From Sphingomonadales bacterium (GTDB taxonomy: Bacteria > Pseudomonadota > Alphaproteobacteria > Sphingomonadales > Sphingomonadaceae): DNA of 14,158 nucleotides. The position numbers and the translations under genes are program-made. The stretch covers positions 1 through 14,158 of the forward strand of contig JANYCM010000242.1 in NCBI GenBank assembly GCA_025360285.1, in the 5' to 3' direction. Below the pieces are notes generated by a model. It searched no databases, was not told where the DNA came from, and saw only the letters and a program-made list of their open reading frames with translations. Of this stretch, positions 7,953-13,843 are shown piece after piece (the stretch's first letter is position 1; each line of letters opens with the position of its first letter).

Positions 7953-8025
7953 TGAGTACCCGTCCGGTTATCTCCTATTCATCGACTGGGAATTAACCCG
8001 GCCGATGAGAAAAGGAGAAAAAGCC

Positions 8026-8169
8026 ATGAAGCTGATCCTTCAGGATTATGAACCCCAGCAGCGCCCGATCGCTGAAAGCCAGCCGCAGGCGCGCACCAGC
8101 GTGTTCCGCAAGACCCGCGTTCGGCTTAACCCTGTGGTTGCCGACGCCCGCTTGTTTCACGCGCTGTAA
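8026..8169 (+). CDS. Small hypothetical protein (47 aa)
   Basis: I do not recognise this protein. The 47-residue product starts MKLILQDYEP, is rich in Gln, Pro and Arg, has a basic middle (FRKTRVRLN) and ends in ADARLFHAL. It shows no signal peptide, membrane span or Cys motif and is probably cytoplasmic. The main evidence for a real gene is the Shine-Dalgarno AGGAG at 8013-8017, 8 nt before the ATG, inside a purine-rich leader. An operator-like palindrome further upstream also fits. The frame is open from 7945, but a start there would fall inside the palindrome and lacks such a ribosome site. Its last 13 bases overlap the 3' end of prmA on the other strand. It might be a small stress or storage-related protein, but nothing in the sequence proves that. 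Confidence 0.55.
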   Translation: MKLILQDYEPQQRPIAESQPQARTSVFRKTRVRLNPVVADARLFHAL

Positions 8170-9074
8170 GGGCGTTTCAGCGCCAGGCACGGCCATTCGC
8201 TGCGTCGCGACAGGTTGAGGCCCGCAACGGGCACCAGCCCGTGGCGGCGATAGGCGGCGGCAACGCGCTGGCGCTGTGACCTCAACAGCCCGGCGAGGAC
8301 CAAAATCCCGCCCGGCGCCATGGCCCGCGCTACGGGCAGGCTGATCGCCACCAGCGGTCCCGCCAATATATTGGCCAGCACCAGATCATAGGGCGCCCGC
8401 GCCGCCAGACGGGCATGATTCATGCCGGCGGCGGTGACGAGTTCGATGTGACCGGCGGCGCAGCCTTCGCGAGCGCGGTTATCGGCCAGATTGGCGCGCG
8501 TGACGGCAATGGCGACGGGATCGATATCGCTGGCAATCACCGCGGCTTTGGGCCAGCGCCGCGCCGCCGCCAGCGCCAATATGCCGGTGCCTGTGCCCAG
8601 ATCGGCAATGCGGCTGAAATTGCGCGCCTTGCCGATGCGGTCAAGCGCGGCGAGGCAGCCCAGTGTCGTGGCATGCTGGCCGGTGCCAAAGGCAAGGCCA
8701 GCCTCGATGGCAATGGCGATGTCACCCAGGCGCACCGCGTCGCGGTGGGCGCGCGTGTGGACGAGGAAGCGCCCGGCGCGCACCGGCTCCAGTCCGCGCT
8801 GCGACAGCGTTGTCCAGTCTTCATCAGGCAGGGGCGCCAGGGTGCCGCTGCCGGCCGGCGCCGATGGTGCCAGCGCGGCGATGCGGCCCAGGATCGCCGC
8901 TTCTGGCTCCGCATCGAAATAGGCCGTCAGCACCCAGGCATCGGGCTGATCTGGATCGGGTTCATCGACCAGCAGCGTCGGCGGGCTTGCGAGATCGGCA
9001 AAGATATCGTCGGATTCGGGCAGCGCTTCGGCCTCGGCGCGGTTGCAGGCGAGGGTGAAGGACCAGCCGGTCAT
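8157..9074 (-). CDS. prmA: Ribosomal protein L11 methyltransferase PrmA
   Basis: PrmA is a SAM-dependent enzyme that trimethylates amino groups on ribosomal protein L11 in the cytoplasm. The 305-aa product has a divergent N-terminal L11-recognition region followed by the family hallmark GLAFGTGQHATT (126-137). SAM motif I, DLGTGTGILALAA, begins at 158. SDIDPVAIAVTRAN follows, then LVLANILAGPL, which matches the PrmA active-site NxxxxPL pattern, and the C-terminal WPCLALKR. The ATG at 9074 was chosen over an in-frame TTG at 9095 because the seven extra residues look unlike the family. No clear Shine-Dalgarno is visible before either start. The leader abuts a 132-bp palindrome. The 3' end converges with and overlaps the small ORF. 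Confidence 0.93.
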   Translation of the reverse strand: MTGWSFTLACNRAEAEALPESDDIFADLASPPTLLVDEPDPDQPDAWVLTAYFDAEPEAAILGRIAALAPSAPAGSGTLAPLPDEDWTTLSQRGLEPVRAGRFLVHTRAHRDAVRLGDIAIAIEAGLAFGTGQHATTLGCLAALDRIGKARNFSRIADLGTGTGILALAAARRWPKAAVIASDIDPVAIAVTRANLADNRAREGCAAGHIELVTAAGMNHARLAARAPYDLVLANILAGPLVAISLPVARAMAPGGILVLAGLLRSQRQRVAAAYRRHGLVPVAGLNLSRRSEWPCLALKRPYSA

Positions 9075-9111
9075 GGGCGCGGGCCAACAAGACAAAGGCG
9101 CAATTCGGCTT

Positions 9112-9243
9112 CCTCCCCCCCGGTGAGCGCAGCGAACCGAGAGTGGGGAGGGTTGGGGTGGGGGTTGTCGGGCCGAAAGGACTGTCCTTTGCCGACAACC
9201 CCCACCCCAACCCTCTCCATTCTCGGATTCGCCGGGGGGGAGG
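9112..9243. repeat. 132-bp long imperfect palindrome between SDR gene and prmA
   Basis: The whole stretch can fold into one hairpin. The outer arms CCTCCCCCCCGG (9112-9123) and CCGGGGGGGAGG (9232-9243) pair perfectly. Inner arms at 9149-9171 and 9192-9214 form an unbroken 23-bp stem of the AGGGTTGGGGTGGGGG type. The tip carries AAAGGAC-T-GTCCTTT (9176-9190). The left arm has an unpaired insertion of about 9 nt (around 9124-9132), a few mismatches and a 3-nt bulge near the tip. GGGTTGGGGTGGGGG palindromes are common dispersed intergenic elements in sphingomonads and relatives. It encodes nothing. It may end SDR-operon transcription or protect the transcript (inference). Confidence 0.85.
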
Positions 9244-9257
9244 GATCAGTCTGGCCC

Positions 9258-9959
9258 CTATCGGGCATAGCTCGCGCCATTGATGTCGAGCGTCGCCCCA
9301 GTCAGCGACGGCGGTGCCTCAACCGCCAGCCAGCGGATGGTTTCGGCGACTTCTTGCGGTTCGGCGACACGTCCCAGCGGGATGTCGGCGAGCAATTTGT
9401 CGCCGCCGCGTGACGACAGATAATCGGCGGCCATGCCGGTCATGGTGAAGCCCGGCGCGACGGCGAAGGCGAGGATGTTATCGCGGGCATAGCCGCGGGC
9501 GATGGTCTTGGTCAGGGCGATCATGCCACCTTTCGCGGCGGCATAATGCCAGTGTGCCGGGCTGTCGCCGCGATGGCCGGCGCGGCTGGCGATATTGATG
9601 ATGCGGCCGCCGCCATTAGCCTGAAAGTGCAGCACGGCGTGGCGGCACAGGTCGGCGGCGGCTTGCAGGTTGATGGTCAGGCTGCGGCCCCAGGCGTTGG
9701 CGAAGGTGTCGGCATCATCGATGGCGGCATCTTCGAAAACCCCGGCATTGTTGACCAGCACATCGATGCGGCCTCCGGCAGCAACGATTGCTGCTGCCCA
9801 TAACGCATCGGCAGCGCGCGGCGCAGTGAAGTCGGCAGCAATCAACCCGTCGCTGCCGGCGGTTGACTGCCCAATGACATGGTGGCCGGCGGCGACGAGC
9901 GCGGTGCGGGCGGCGGCGCCGATACCGCGCGAGGCGCCGGTGAGAAGGATATTGGCCAT
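9258..9959 (-). CDS. Short-chain dehydrogenase/reductase (SDR)
   Basis: This is a classical SDR oxidoreductase of 233 aa that uses NAD(P)(H) in the cytoplasm; its substrate is not predictable. The N-terminal cofactor motif is TGASRGIG, then NNAG in DVLVNNAGVF, an Asn in LTINLQAA, the catalytic Ser in IINIASRAG, and the YxxxK pair in HYAAAKGG. The tail TGATLDINGASYAR is typical of the FabG-like subgroup. After beta-strand 2 there is neither a clear Asp nor Arg, so cofactor preference is unclear. The ATG at 9959 directly precedes ANILLTGAS; the open frame upstream is a shadow of the kinase gene. It lies 31 nt after the kinase stop on the same strand and is probably cotranscribed with the nicotinamide riboside genes. 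A 132-bp palindrome follows its stop. Confidence 0.9.
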   Translation of the reverse strand: MANILLTGASRGIGAAARTALVAAGHHVIGQSTAGSDGLIAADFTAPRAADALWAAAIVAAGGRIDVLVNNAGVFEDAAIDDADTFANAWGRSLTINLQAAADLCRHAVLHFQANGGGRIINIASRAGHRGDSPAHWHYAAAKGGMIALTKTIARGYARDNILAFAVAPGFTMTGMAADYLSSRGGDKLLADIPLGRVAEPQEVAETIRWLAVEAPPSLTGATLDINGASYAR

Positions 9960-9990
9960 GTTCCGTCTTGGCGCGGCGGTGGCTGCGGCG

Positions 9991-10503
9991 TCAAGCCGCC
10001 AGCAAGCCCTGAATAGCGGCGGCAGCCGCAGCTTCCCGCGCCGGCCAGTCGCCGGCCACGGGCAAAGGGATGATGCGGCGCTGCGCCAGTTCATCGCGAA
10101 TGATGGCATCGAAACGCTGGCGTTTCGGCCCGCCGAACTGGCGCGTACCATCATCCACCCAGAGTGTGTCGGCGGAGAACAGCAGATAAAGATCGGCGGT
10201 GGCTGGGATGGCCGACAGCGCCGGATCGCGCGCACCGTGCAGCATCCGGGCCCAGGCGCTGGTCATGACGATATCGGTGTCTTCGATGATCAGTGCCGGG
10301 TTGCCGGCTTCGATACGAGCGCGGGCGGCGACATGGCCGGCGGCGATGGCGCGCAGCGCCGCTGGTGTGAAATCCAGGCCATGGCGTTCAGCCCATTCGC
10401 GGCCATATTCGGGCATTACCAAGCCGCCGAAGCGCAGCGCCAGCCCGGCAGCAAGGGTGGATTTGCCGCTGCTTTCGACGCCGGTGAGGCAGACGCGCCT
10501 CAT
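9991..10503 (-). CDS. NadR-type nicotinamide riboside kinase (AAA/P-loop ATPase)
   Basis: The 170-aa product matches the kinase domain found at the C-terminus of NadR, here as a free-standing protein. The predicted reaction is ATP-dependent phosphorylation of nicotinamide riboside to NMN in the cytoplasm, which traps the imported compound. The Walker A motif is in CLTGVESSGKSTL (about 5-17). EYGREWAE follows, then an acidic strand IIEDTDIVMT in the Walker B position, and DLYLLFSADTLWVDDGTR, whose WVDDGxR segment is characteristic of NadR kinases. No HTH or NMN adenylyltransferase domain is present. The ATG at 10503 overlaps the pnuC stop by four bases, so the two are translationally coupled. 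A thiamine-type substrate would be the alternative, but thiamine salvage usually pairs PnuT with other enzymes. Confidence 0.85.
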   Translation of the reverse strand: MRRVCLTGVESSGKSTLAAGLALRFGGLVMPEYGREWAERHGLDFTPAALRAIAAGHVAARARIEAGNPALIIEDTDIVMTSAWARMLHGARDPALSAIPATADLYLLFSADTLWVDDGTRQFGGPKRQRFDAIIRDELAQRRIIPLPVAGDWPAREAAAAAAIQGLLAA

Positions 10504-11084
10504 GCTGCGGCACGCTGCCATTGGTGCCAGCCCCAGCCGGCGATGACCAGGAAAACGCAATACAGCGCCGCTGTCGCCATCAGGCCCTGCGAGGCATAAA
10601 GTCCGATCGACAGGATGTTGATGGCGATCCACAGCGGCCAGGATTCGACATGGCGGCGATCGGTCAGGATTTGCGCCACCATCGACCAGGCGGCGTTGGC
10701 GGCATCAGGCCAGGGCGCGGCGGCATCGGTAAAGTGGCCCATGGCGAGGCCGACGGTGACGGTGGCGAGGCCGCCGGCAGCCAGCGCGGCGATACGCCCG
10801 CGCGGCGACAGGTGGCGGACGGGCACCGGCGCCGTTCCGGTGCCGGCGCGGCGCCAATACCACCAGCCATATAATTGGGCGGCGAGGAAAAAACCTTGCA
10901 GTCCGGCTGCGCTGTAGAGCCGTGCCTGCCAGAAGACGCCGGCATAGAGGCAGACCATGGCAACGCCGAAGGGGTAGTTCCAGGCACTGCGCCGCGCGAT
11001 CAGCACGATGTTAATTACGCCAAGCAAAGCGGCGATAAGTTCGGCTGGCAACAATTTCAGGCGCGATGGCGGGTGTGGCCGCAC
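10500..11084 (-). CDS. pnuC: PnuC-family nicotinamide riboside transporter
   Basis: PnuC is an inner-membrane facilitator that lets nicotinamide riboside diffuse in, with kinase phosphorylation making uptake one-way. The product is up to 194 aa with six to seven hydrophobic segments. Family landmarks are SAWNYPFGVAMVCLYAGVFW in the N-terminal half, LQGFFLAAQLYGWWYW, and ESWPLWIAINILSIGLY near the C-terminus. These Trp/Asn/Tyr-rich helices line the substrate site in known PnuC structures. The start is uncertain: a GTG at 11084 sits inside a perfect hairpin, and TTG codons at 11054 or 11051 would give about 183-184 aa. None has an obvious Shine-Dalgarno. Translation may depend on the receptor gene, which ends 37 nt upstream. 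A thiamine-specific relative cannot be excluded, but the adjacent NadR-like kinase argues for nicotinamide riboside. Confidence 0.88.
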   Translation of the reverse strand: MRPHPPSRLKLLPAELIAALLGVINIVLIARRSAWNYPFGVAMVCLYAGVFWQARLYSAAGLQGFFLAAQLYGWWYWRRAGTGTAPVPVRHLSPRGRIAALAAGGLATVTVGLAMGHFTDAAAPWPDAANAAWSMVAQILTDRRHVESWPLWIAINILSIGLYASQGLMATAALYCVFLVIAGWGWHQWQRAAA

Positions 11085-11110
11085 CGCCCCGGCGGTGCCG
11101 GGGCGGTGCG
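11080..11110. promoter_or_regulatory. Perfect 14-bp GC hairpin between receptor gene and pnuC
   Basis: CGCACCGCCCCGGC (11080-11093) and GCCGGGGCGGTGCG (11097-11110) pair without mismatch around a 3-nt loop. On the transcribed strand the hairpin begins 11 nt after the receptor stop and buries the GTG candidate start of pnuC. There is no following U-run, so strong intrinsic termination is not expected. It could attenuate downstream expression, protect the receptor mRNA 3' end, or mask pnuC initiation. Confidence 0.7.
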
Positions 11111-11121
11111 ATCAAGGATGA

Positions 11122-13617
11122 TCAGAAGCGATAGCGTGCGCTGACGCCATAGGTCCGCGGCTGGCTGGGATAGCCCGACAGGCTGCCCGACTGGGCGACC
11201 GACGGGAAGATGACGGTGATATAATGCGGTTCCGTCAGGTTGCGGCCCCACACCGACACTTCCAGGCCGCGTGACAATGCCAGCGAGAGCGAGGCGTTGA
11301 GGGTTTCCGGCGCCGCCTTGTTGGGCAGGCCCTGGGCGATGACATACGCGCTGTCGACGGCGTAATCGACATGGTAGATCAGCTTCACATCATCGCTTAT
11401 GGGTTGGGTATAGGTGCCCCCAACGGCGACCGACCAGGTTGAAATTCCCGAGGGGCGGCGGCCGGTCAAATTGGTCGGCACGACGCTGTTGGTGGCGGCG
11501 TTGAAAGCCGAACCGCCGGTAAAGAGGTCATATTTAGGATCGAGATAGGTCACCGACGCCGTGACGTTCAGGTTCTTGATCGGCGTGGCGCTGGCATCGA
11601 TTTCCACACCGCGGGTCGATTCCTTTTCGGCGTTGCCGAGCACGAAGCCGGTGCCCTGGAAGATGTTGCTCTGGAAGCCCTTCAGGATCTGCTTGAAGAT
11701 GGCGACGTTGAAGGCAAAACCATCGAACGAGCCCTTGAAGCCGACTTCATAGACTTGCGCCTTTTCCGGGCCGGCATAGCGCGTGCCAGTGGTCAGATTG
11801 ACCAGCGCCAGACCGGCGGTGCGGATGGCCGACGCAGCCGGGGCCGGGCTTTGATAGGCCGAACCGGGAATGAAGTCGCTGGCGAAGGGTCGGCTGTCGG
11901 TCGACAGGTTCCACGACGAGGCCTTGAAGCCGGTTGCATAGGTCGCATAGGTGCTGAAGTTCGGGCTGAACTTGTAGGCGGCGCGCAGCGTGTACGACAG
12001 GTTGCTGTCATGCGTCTTGCCGTCTTCAACCGCGTTGGGGAAGTTGAGGAACTGCGGGATAAACTGCAGCGGCTTCAGCCCCAGGAAGGGGTTGTAGGTC
12101 GGGTTGGTGGCAAGACTGGCGGGCACACCGGCGGCTACACCGGCGCGGACCAGGTCAACTGCCGAGAAGCTGTCGGTGCTGATATTGTTGGTCGCGACCT
12201 TCTTCTTGTCATAGGTGTAGTTGAAGCCGGCGGTCAGCGTCAGCTTATCGGTGACGGTGAAATCGCCCTGGCCAAAGATCGAGATGGCGGTATCGTCGTA
12301 CTTGTAATTTTCGAACCGGCCCTGGCCCTGGGCACCGAACGTGCCGGGCAGGACGGGAACCAGGGCGCGCAGCGTCGGTTCGACGGCCGAATAGGCGCCG
12401 CCGCTGAGCAGATTGGCATAATTCTTGAAATCCTTGCCGAAGGTCAGGGAGGCATCGATGTCGATCTTTTCCTTGAAGAAGAAACCACCGATCAAGAAGT
12501 TGAAGAAGCCATCATAATTCGACGCCAGGCGCAGTTCCTGGGTATAGGTATTGATCTTGGTGCGGTTCTTGTTCGAACCGATCAGATCGGCGCTGGTGAA
12601 ATCCGAATCGGCATTGGTGTTGCTCAGGTTGCCGCGATAGGCACTGATCGAGGTCAGCGCCAGCTGGTCGTTAATGTTCCAGTCGGCCTGGGCCGACACG
12701 CCATAGCTGTCGATCTTGTTGGTCGACGGGAAGTTGTTGTAGGCATTATAGTCCCAGGGGTTGCCATTGTTGACCTTGCCGCCGAGAGCGCGGACGGCAT
12801 TGCCCGTCGGACCATCGAACAGATTGACCACAAGGCAGCAGGTTTCATCGATCTTGTCGTAATCGGCGATCAGGCGCAGCTTGAAGCTGTCGCTGGGTTT
12901 CCACAGCAATTGCCCGCGGAAACCATAACGGTTGCGATTGTTGATGTCGCTGCCCAGCGCAAGATCATGGCCATAGCCATCACGCTTGTTGAGGTTGGCA
13001 TCAAGGCTGTAAGCCAAAGTGTCGCTGATCGGCCCGGTGATGCCGGCCTTGAGGACAACGGCGTTGTAATTGCCATAGGACGCTTCGACCCGCACGCCGG
13101 TTTTGAACTTCGGTTCGGCGGTGACGATGCTGATGATGCCGGCCGAGGCGTTCTTGCCGAACAACGTCGACTGCGGGCCGCGCAGCACTTCGACACGGTC
13201 GATATTGGGTAGATCGCTGATCTGCGCCGCCGAACGCGAGCGATAGACGCCATCGATGAAGACGCCGACCGACGGTTCGATCCCGGCGTTGTTGGCGCCA
13301 TTGCCAAAGCCGCGGATGATGAAATTGGTGTTCGCCGAGCTTTGCAACTGGCCAACCTTCAACGACGGCACCAGCGACTGGAGTTCAAGCAGATCCTGGA
13401 CATGCGCCTGCTCAATCTGGGCCTTGCCGGTAACGGCGACCGAGATCGGCGTGTCCTGCAGGGTGGCGACGCGCTTGGAGGCGGTGACGATGATGAGGTT
13501 GTCATCTTCGGCGGCGGCGGCAACCGGGGCGGGGGCCGTCTGGGCGCTCGCCGCAACGCTGCCAAAGGCGATCGACGCCAGCAGGACGGATTTCAATCGA
13601 AATGATTCATGACGCAC
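11122..13617 (-). CDS. TonB-dependent outer-membrane receptor
   Basis: The 831-aa product is a TonB-dependent transporter that moves a ligand across the outer membrane using energy from TonB-ExbB-ExbD. A signal peptide spans about residues 1-25 (hydrophobic LLASIAFGSVAASA, cleavage before Gln26). A TonB-box-like LIIVTA lies at 41-46, and the plug domain contains TLQDTPISVAVT, IIRGFG, VGVFIDGVYRSR and VEVLRGPQSTLFGKNASAG. A long barrel follows, ending in the typical terminal aromatic (YGVSARYRF). The start is a GTG at 13617 with GAGG at 13627-13630, 9 nt upstream; no in-frame ATG is nearby. Its plug resembles the siderophore/vitamin type common in sphingomonads, from which a ligand cannot be named. 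Position directly upstream of pnuC and a kinase suggests nicotinamide riboside or a related precursor (inference). A Cys-Cys pair (12837-12842) is unusual in such barrels. Confidence 0.93.
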   Translation of the reverse strand: MRHESFRLKSVLLASIAFGSVAASAQTAPAPVAAAAEDDNLIIVTASKRVATLQDTPISVAVTGKAQIEQAHVQDLLELQSLVPSLKVGQLQSSANTNFIIRGFGNGANNAGIEPSVGVFIDGVYRSRSAAQISDLPNIDRVEVLRGPQSTLFGKNASAGIISIVTAEPKFKTGVRVEASYGNYNAVVLKAGITGPISDTLAYSLDANLNKRDGYGHDLALGSDINNRNRYGFRGQLLWKPSDSFKLRLIADYDKIDETCCLVVNLFDGPTGNAVRALGGKVNNGNPWDYNAYNNFPSTNKIDSYGVSAQADWNINDQLALTSISAYRGNLSNTNADSDFTSADLIGSNKNRTKINTYTQELRLASNYDGFFNFLIGGFFFKEKIDIDASLTFGKDFKNYANLLSGGAYSAVEPTLRALVPVLPGTFGAQGQGRFENYKYDDTAISIFGQGDFTVTDKLTLTAGFNYTYDKKKVATNNISTDSFSAVDLVRAGVAAGVPASLATNPTYNPFLGLKPLQFIPQFLNFPNAVEDGKTHDSNLSYTLRAAYKFSPNFSTYATYATGFKASSWNLSTDSRPFASDFIPGSAYQSPAPAASAIRTAGLALVNLTTGTRYAGPEKAQVYEVGFKGSFDGFAFNVAIFKQILKGFQSNIFQGTGFVLGNAEKESTRGVEIDASATPIKNLNVTASVTYLDPKYDLFTGGSAFNAATNSVVPTNLTGRRPSGISTWSVAVGGTYTQPISDDVKLIYHVDYAVDSAYVIAQGLPNKAAPETLNASLSLALSRGLEVSVWGRNLTEPHYITVIFPSVAQSGSLSGYPSQPRTYGVSARYRF

Positions 13618-13843
13618 GATGCGGTTCCTCTACCCAAGTTTGGCTATTGCGACCGGGAAGGGTGTATCTCCTCCGGTCGATTACCCGCCCGTCTAGAGAG
13701 CCATTGCCGGAAAGCAATCTAAATCCCGTCGCTGGCGCTGATAATTTTCGTGCGTTACTCAAATGCCGCAACTATTGGCATATTGGGCTGTCCGGCATTG
13801 GTTTTCCCCTGTGCGGCGCACGGCGCATGATAGGGATAGCCGG
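13618..13843. other. Divergent intergenic region (receptor and GNAT promoters)
   Basis: These 226 nt separate the receptor gene from the divergent acetyltransferase gene and should hold both promoters. Near the receptor is a 7-bp stem (13650-13679). Further out is an inverted repeat ATGCC/GGCAT with a 9-nt spacer (13763-13781), and another ATGCC-type copy lies nearby (GGCAT at 13794-13798). These could be operators, but I see no confident -35/-10 pair and no known riboswitch pattern. Confidence 0.45.
13650..13679 (-). promoter_or_regulatory. Leader hairpin upstream of receptor gene
   Basis: CGACCGG and CCGGTCG form a 7-bp stem with a 16-nt loop that contains GGAGGAG-like purines followed by UACACCC on the receptor-sense strand. 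It lies about 33 nt before the GTG start. It could be an mRNA-stabilising or regulatory leader structure. It does not match TPP or other riboswitch consensus motifs that I can recall. Confidence 0.35.

Larger units (their letters stand above)
7535..8025. other. Intergenic region between ftsZ and small ORF
   Basis: This stretch of 491 nt holds no convincing gene apart from the small ORF that follows it. It contains a perfect 12-bp hairpin just after ftsZ (7559-7585), a weaker inverted repeat GTCACCC/GGGTAAC (7664-7684), a 6-bp inverted repeat AGCAAC/GTTGCT (7751-7770) beside a TTGACA at 7746-7751, and a TGCA-rich block with a perfect palindrome (7909-7952). No tRNA or recognised RNA family was seen. 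lpxC, the common neighbour of ftsZ in many proteobacteria, is not here. Confidence 0.7.

Noticed and set aside
7993..7998. TTAACC, a CtrA-like half site before the small ORF
   Set aside because: There is no second TTAA at the required 7-nt spacing, and it lies too close to the ribosome site to be persuasive.
7945..8025. Longer start for the small ORF at 7945
   Set aside because: The start would lie inside the palindrome, lacks a Shine-Dalgarno, and the extra 27 residues have no supporting feature, whereas 8026 has a strong AGGAG.
8415..9413. Plus-strand frame across prmA, the palindrome and the SDR 3' end
   Set aside because: It runs opposite two genes with clear catalytic motifs and through a non-coding repeat.
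11755..13212. Long open frame (485 codons) on the plus strand opposite the receptor gene
   Set aside because: The opposite strand encodes an intact TonB-dependent receptor with all landmarks; this frame is Gly/Arg/Ile-rich shadow with no recognisable domain.
13618..13843. TPP or other riboswitch upstream of the receptor/pnuC operon
   Set aside because: PnuC relatives can transport thiamine under TPP control, but I could not find the CTGAGA and conserved pyrophosphate-sensor segments of a TPP riboswitch on the receptor-sense strand.
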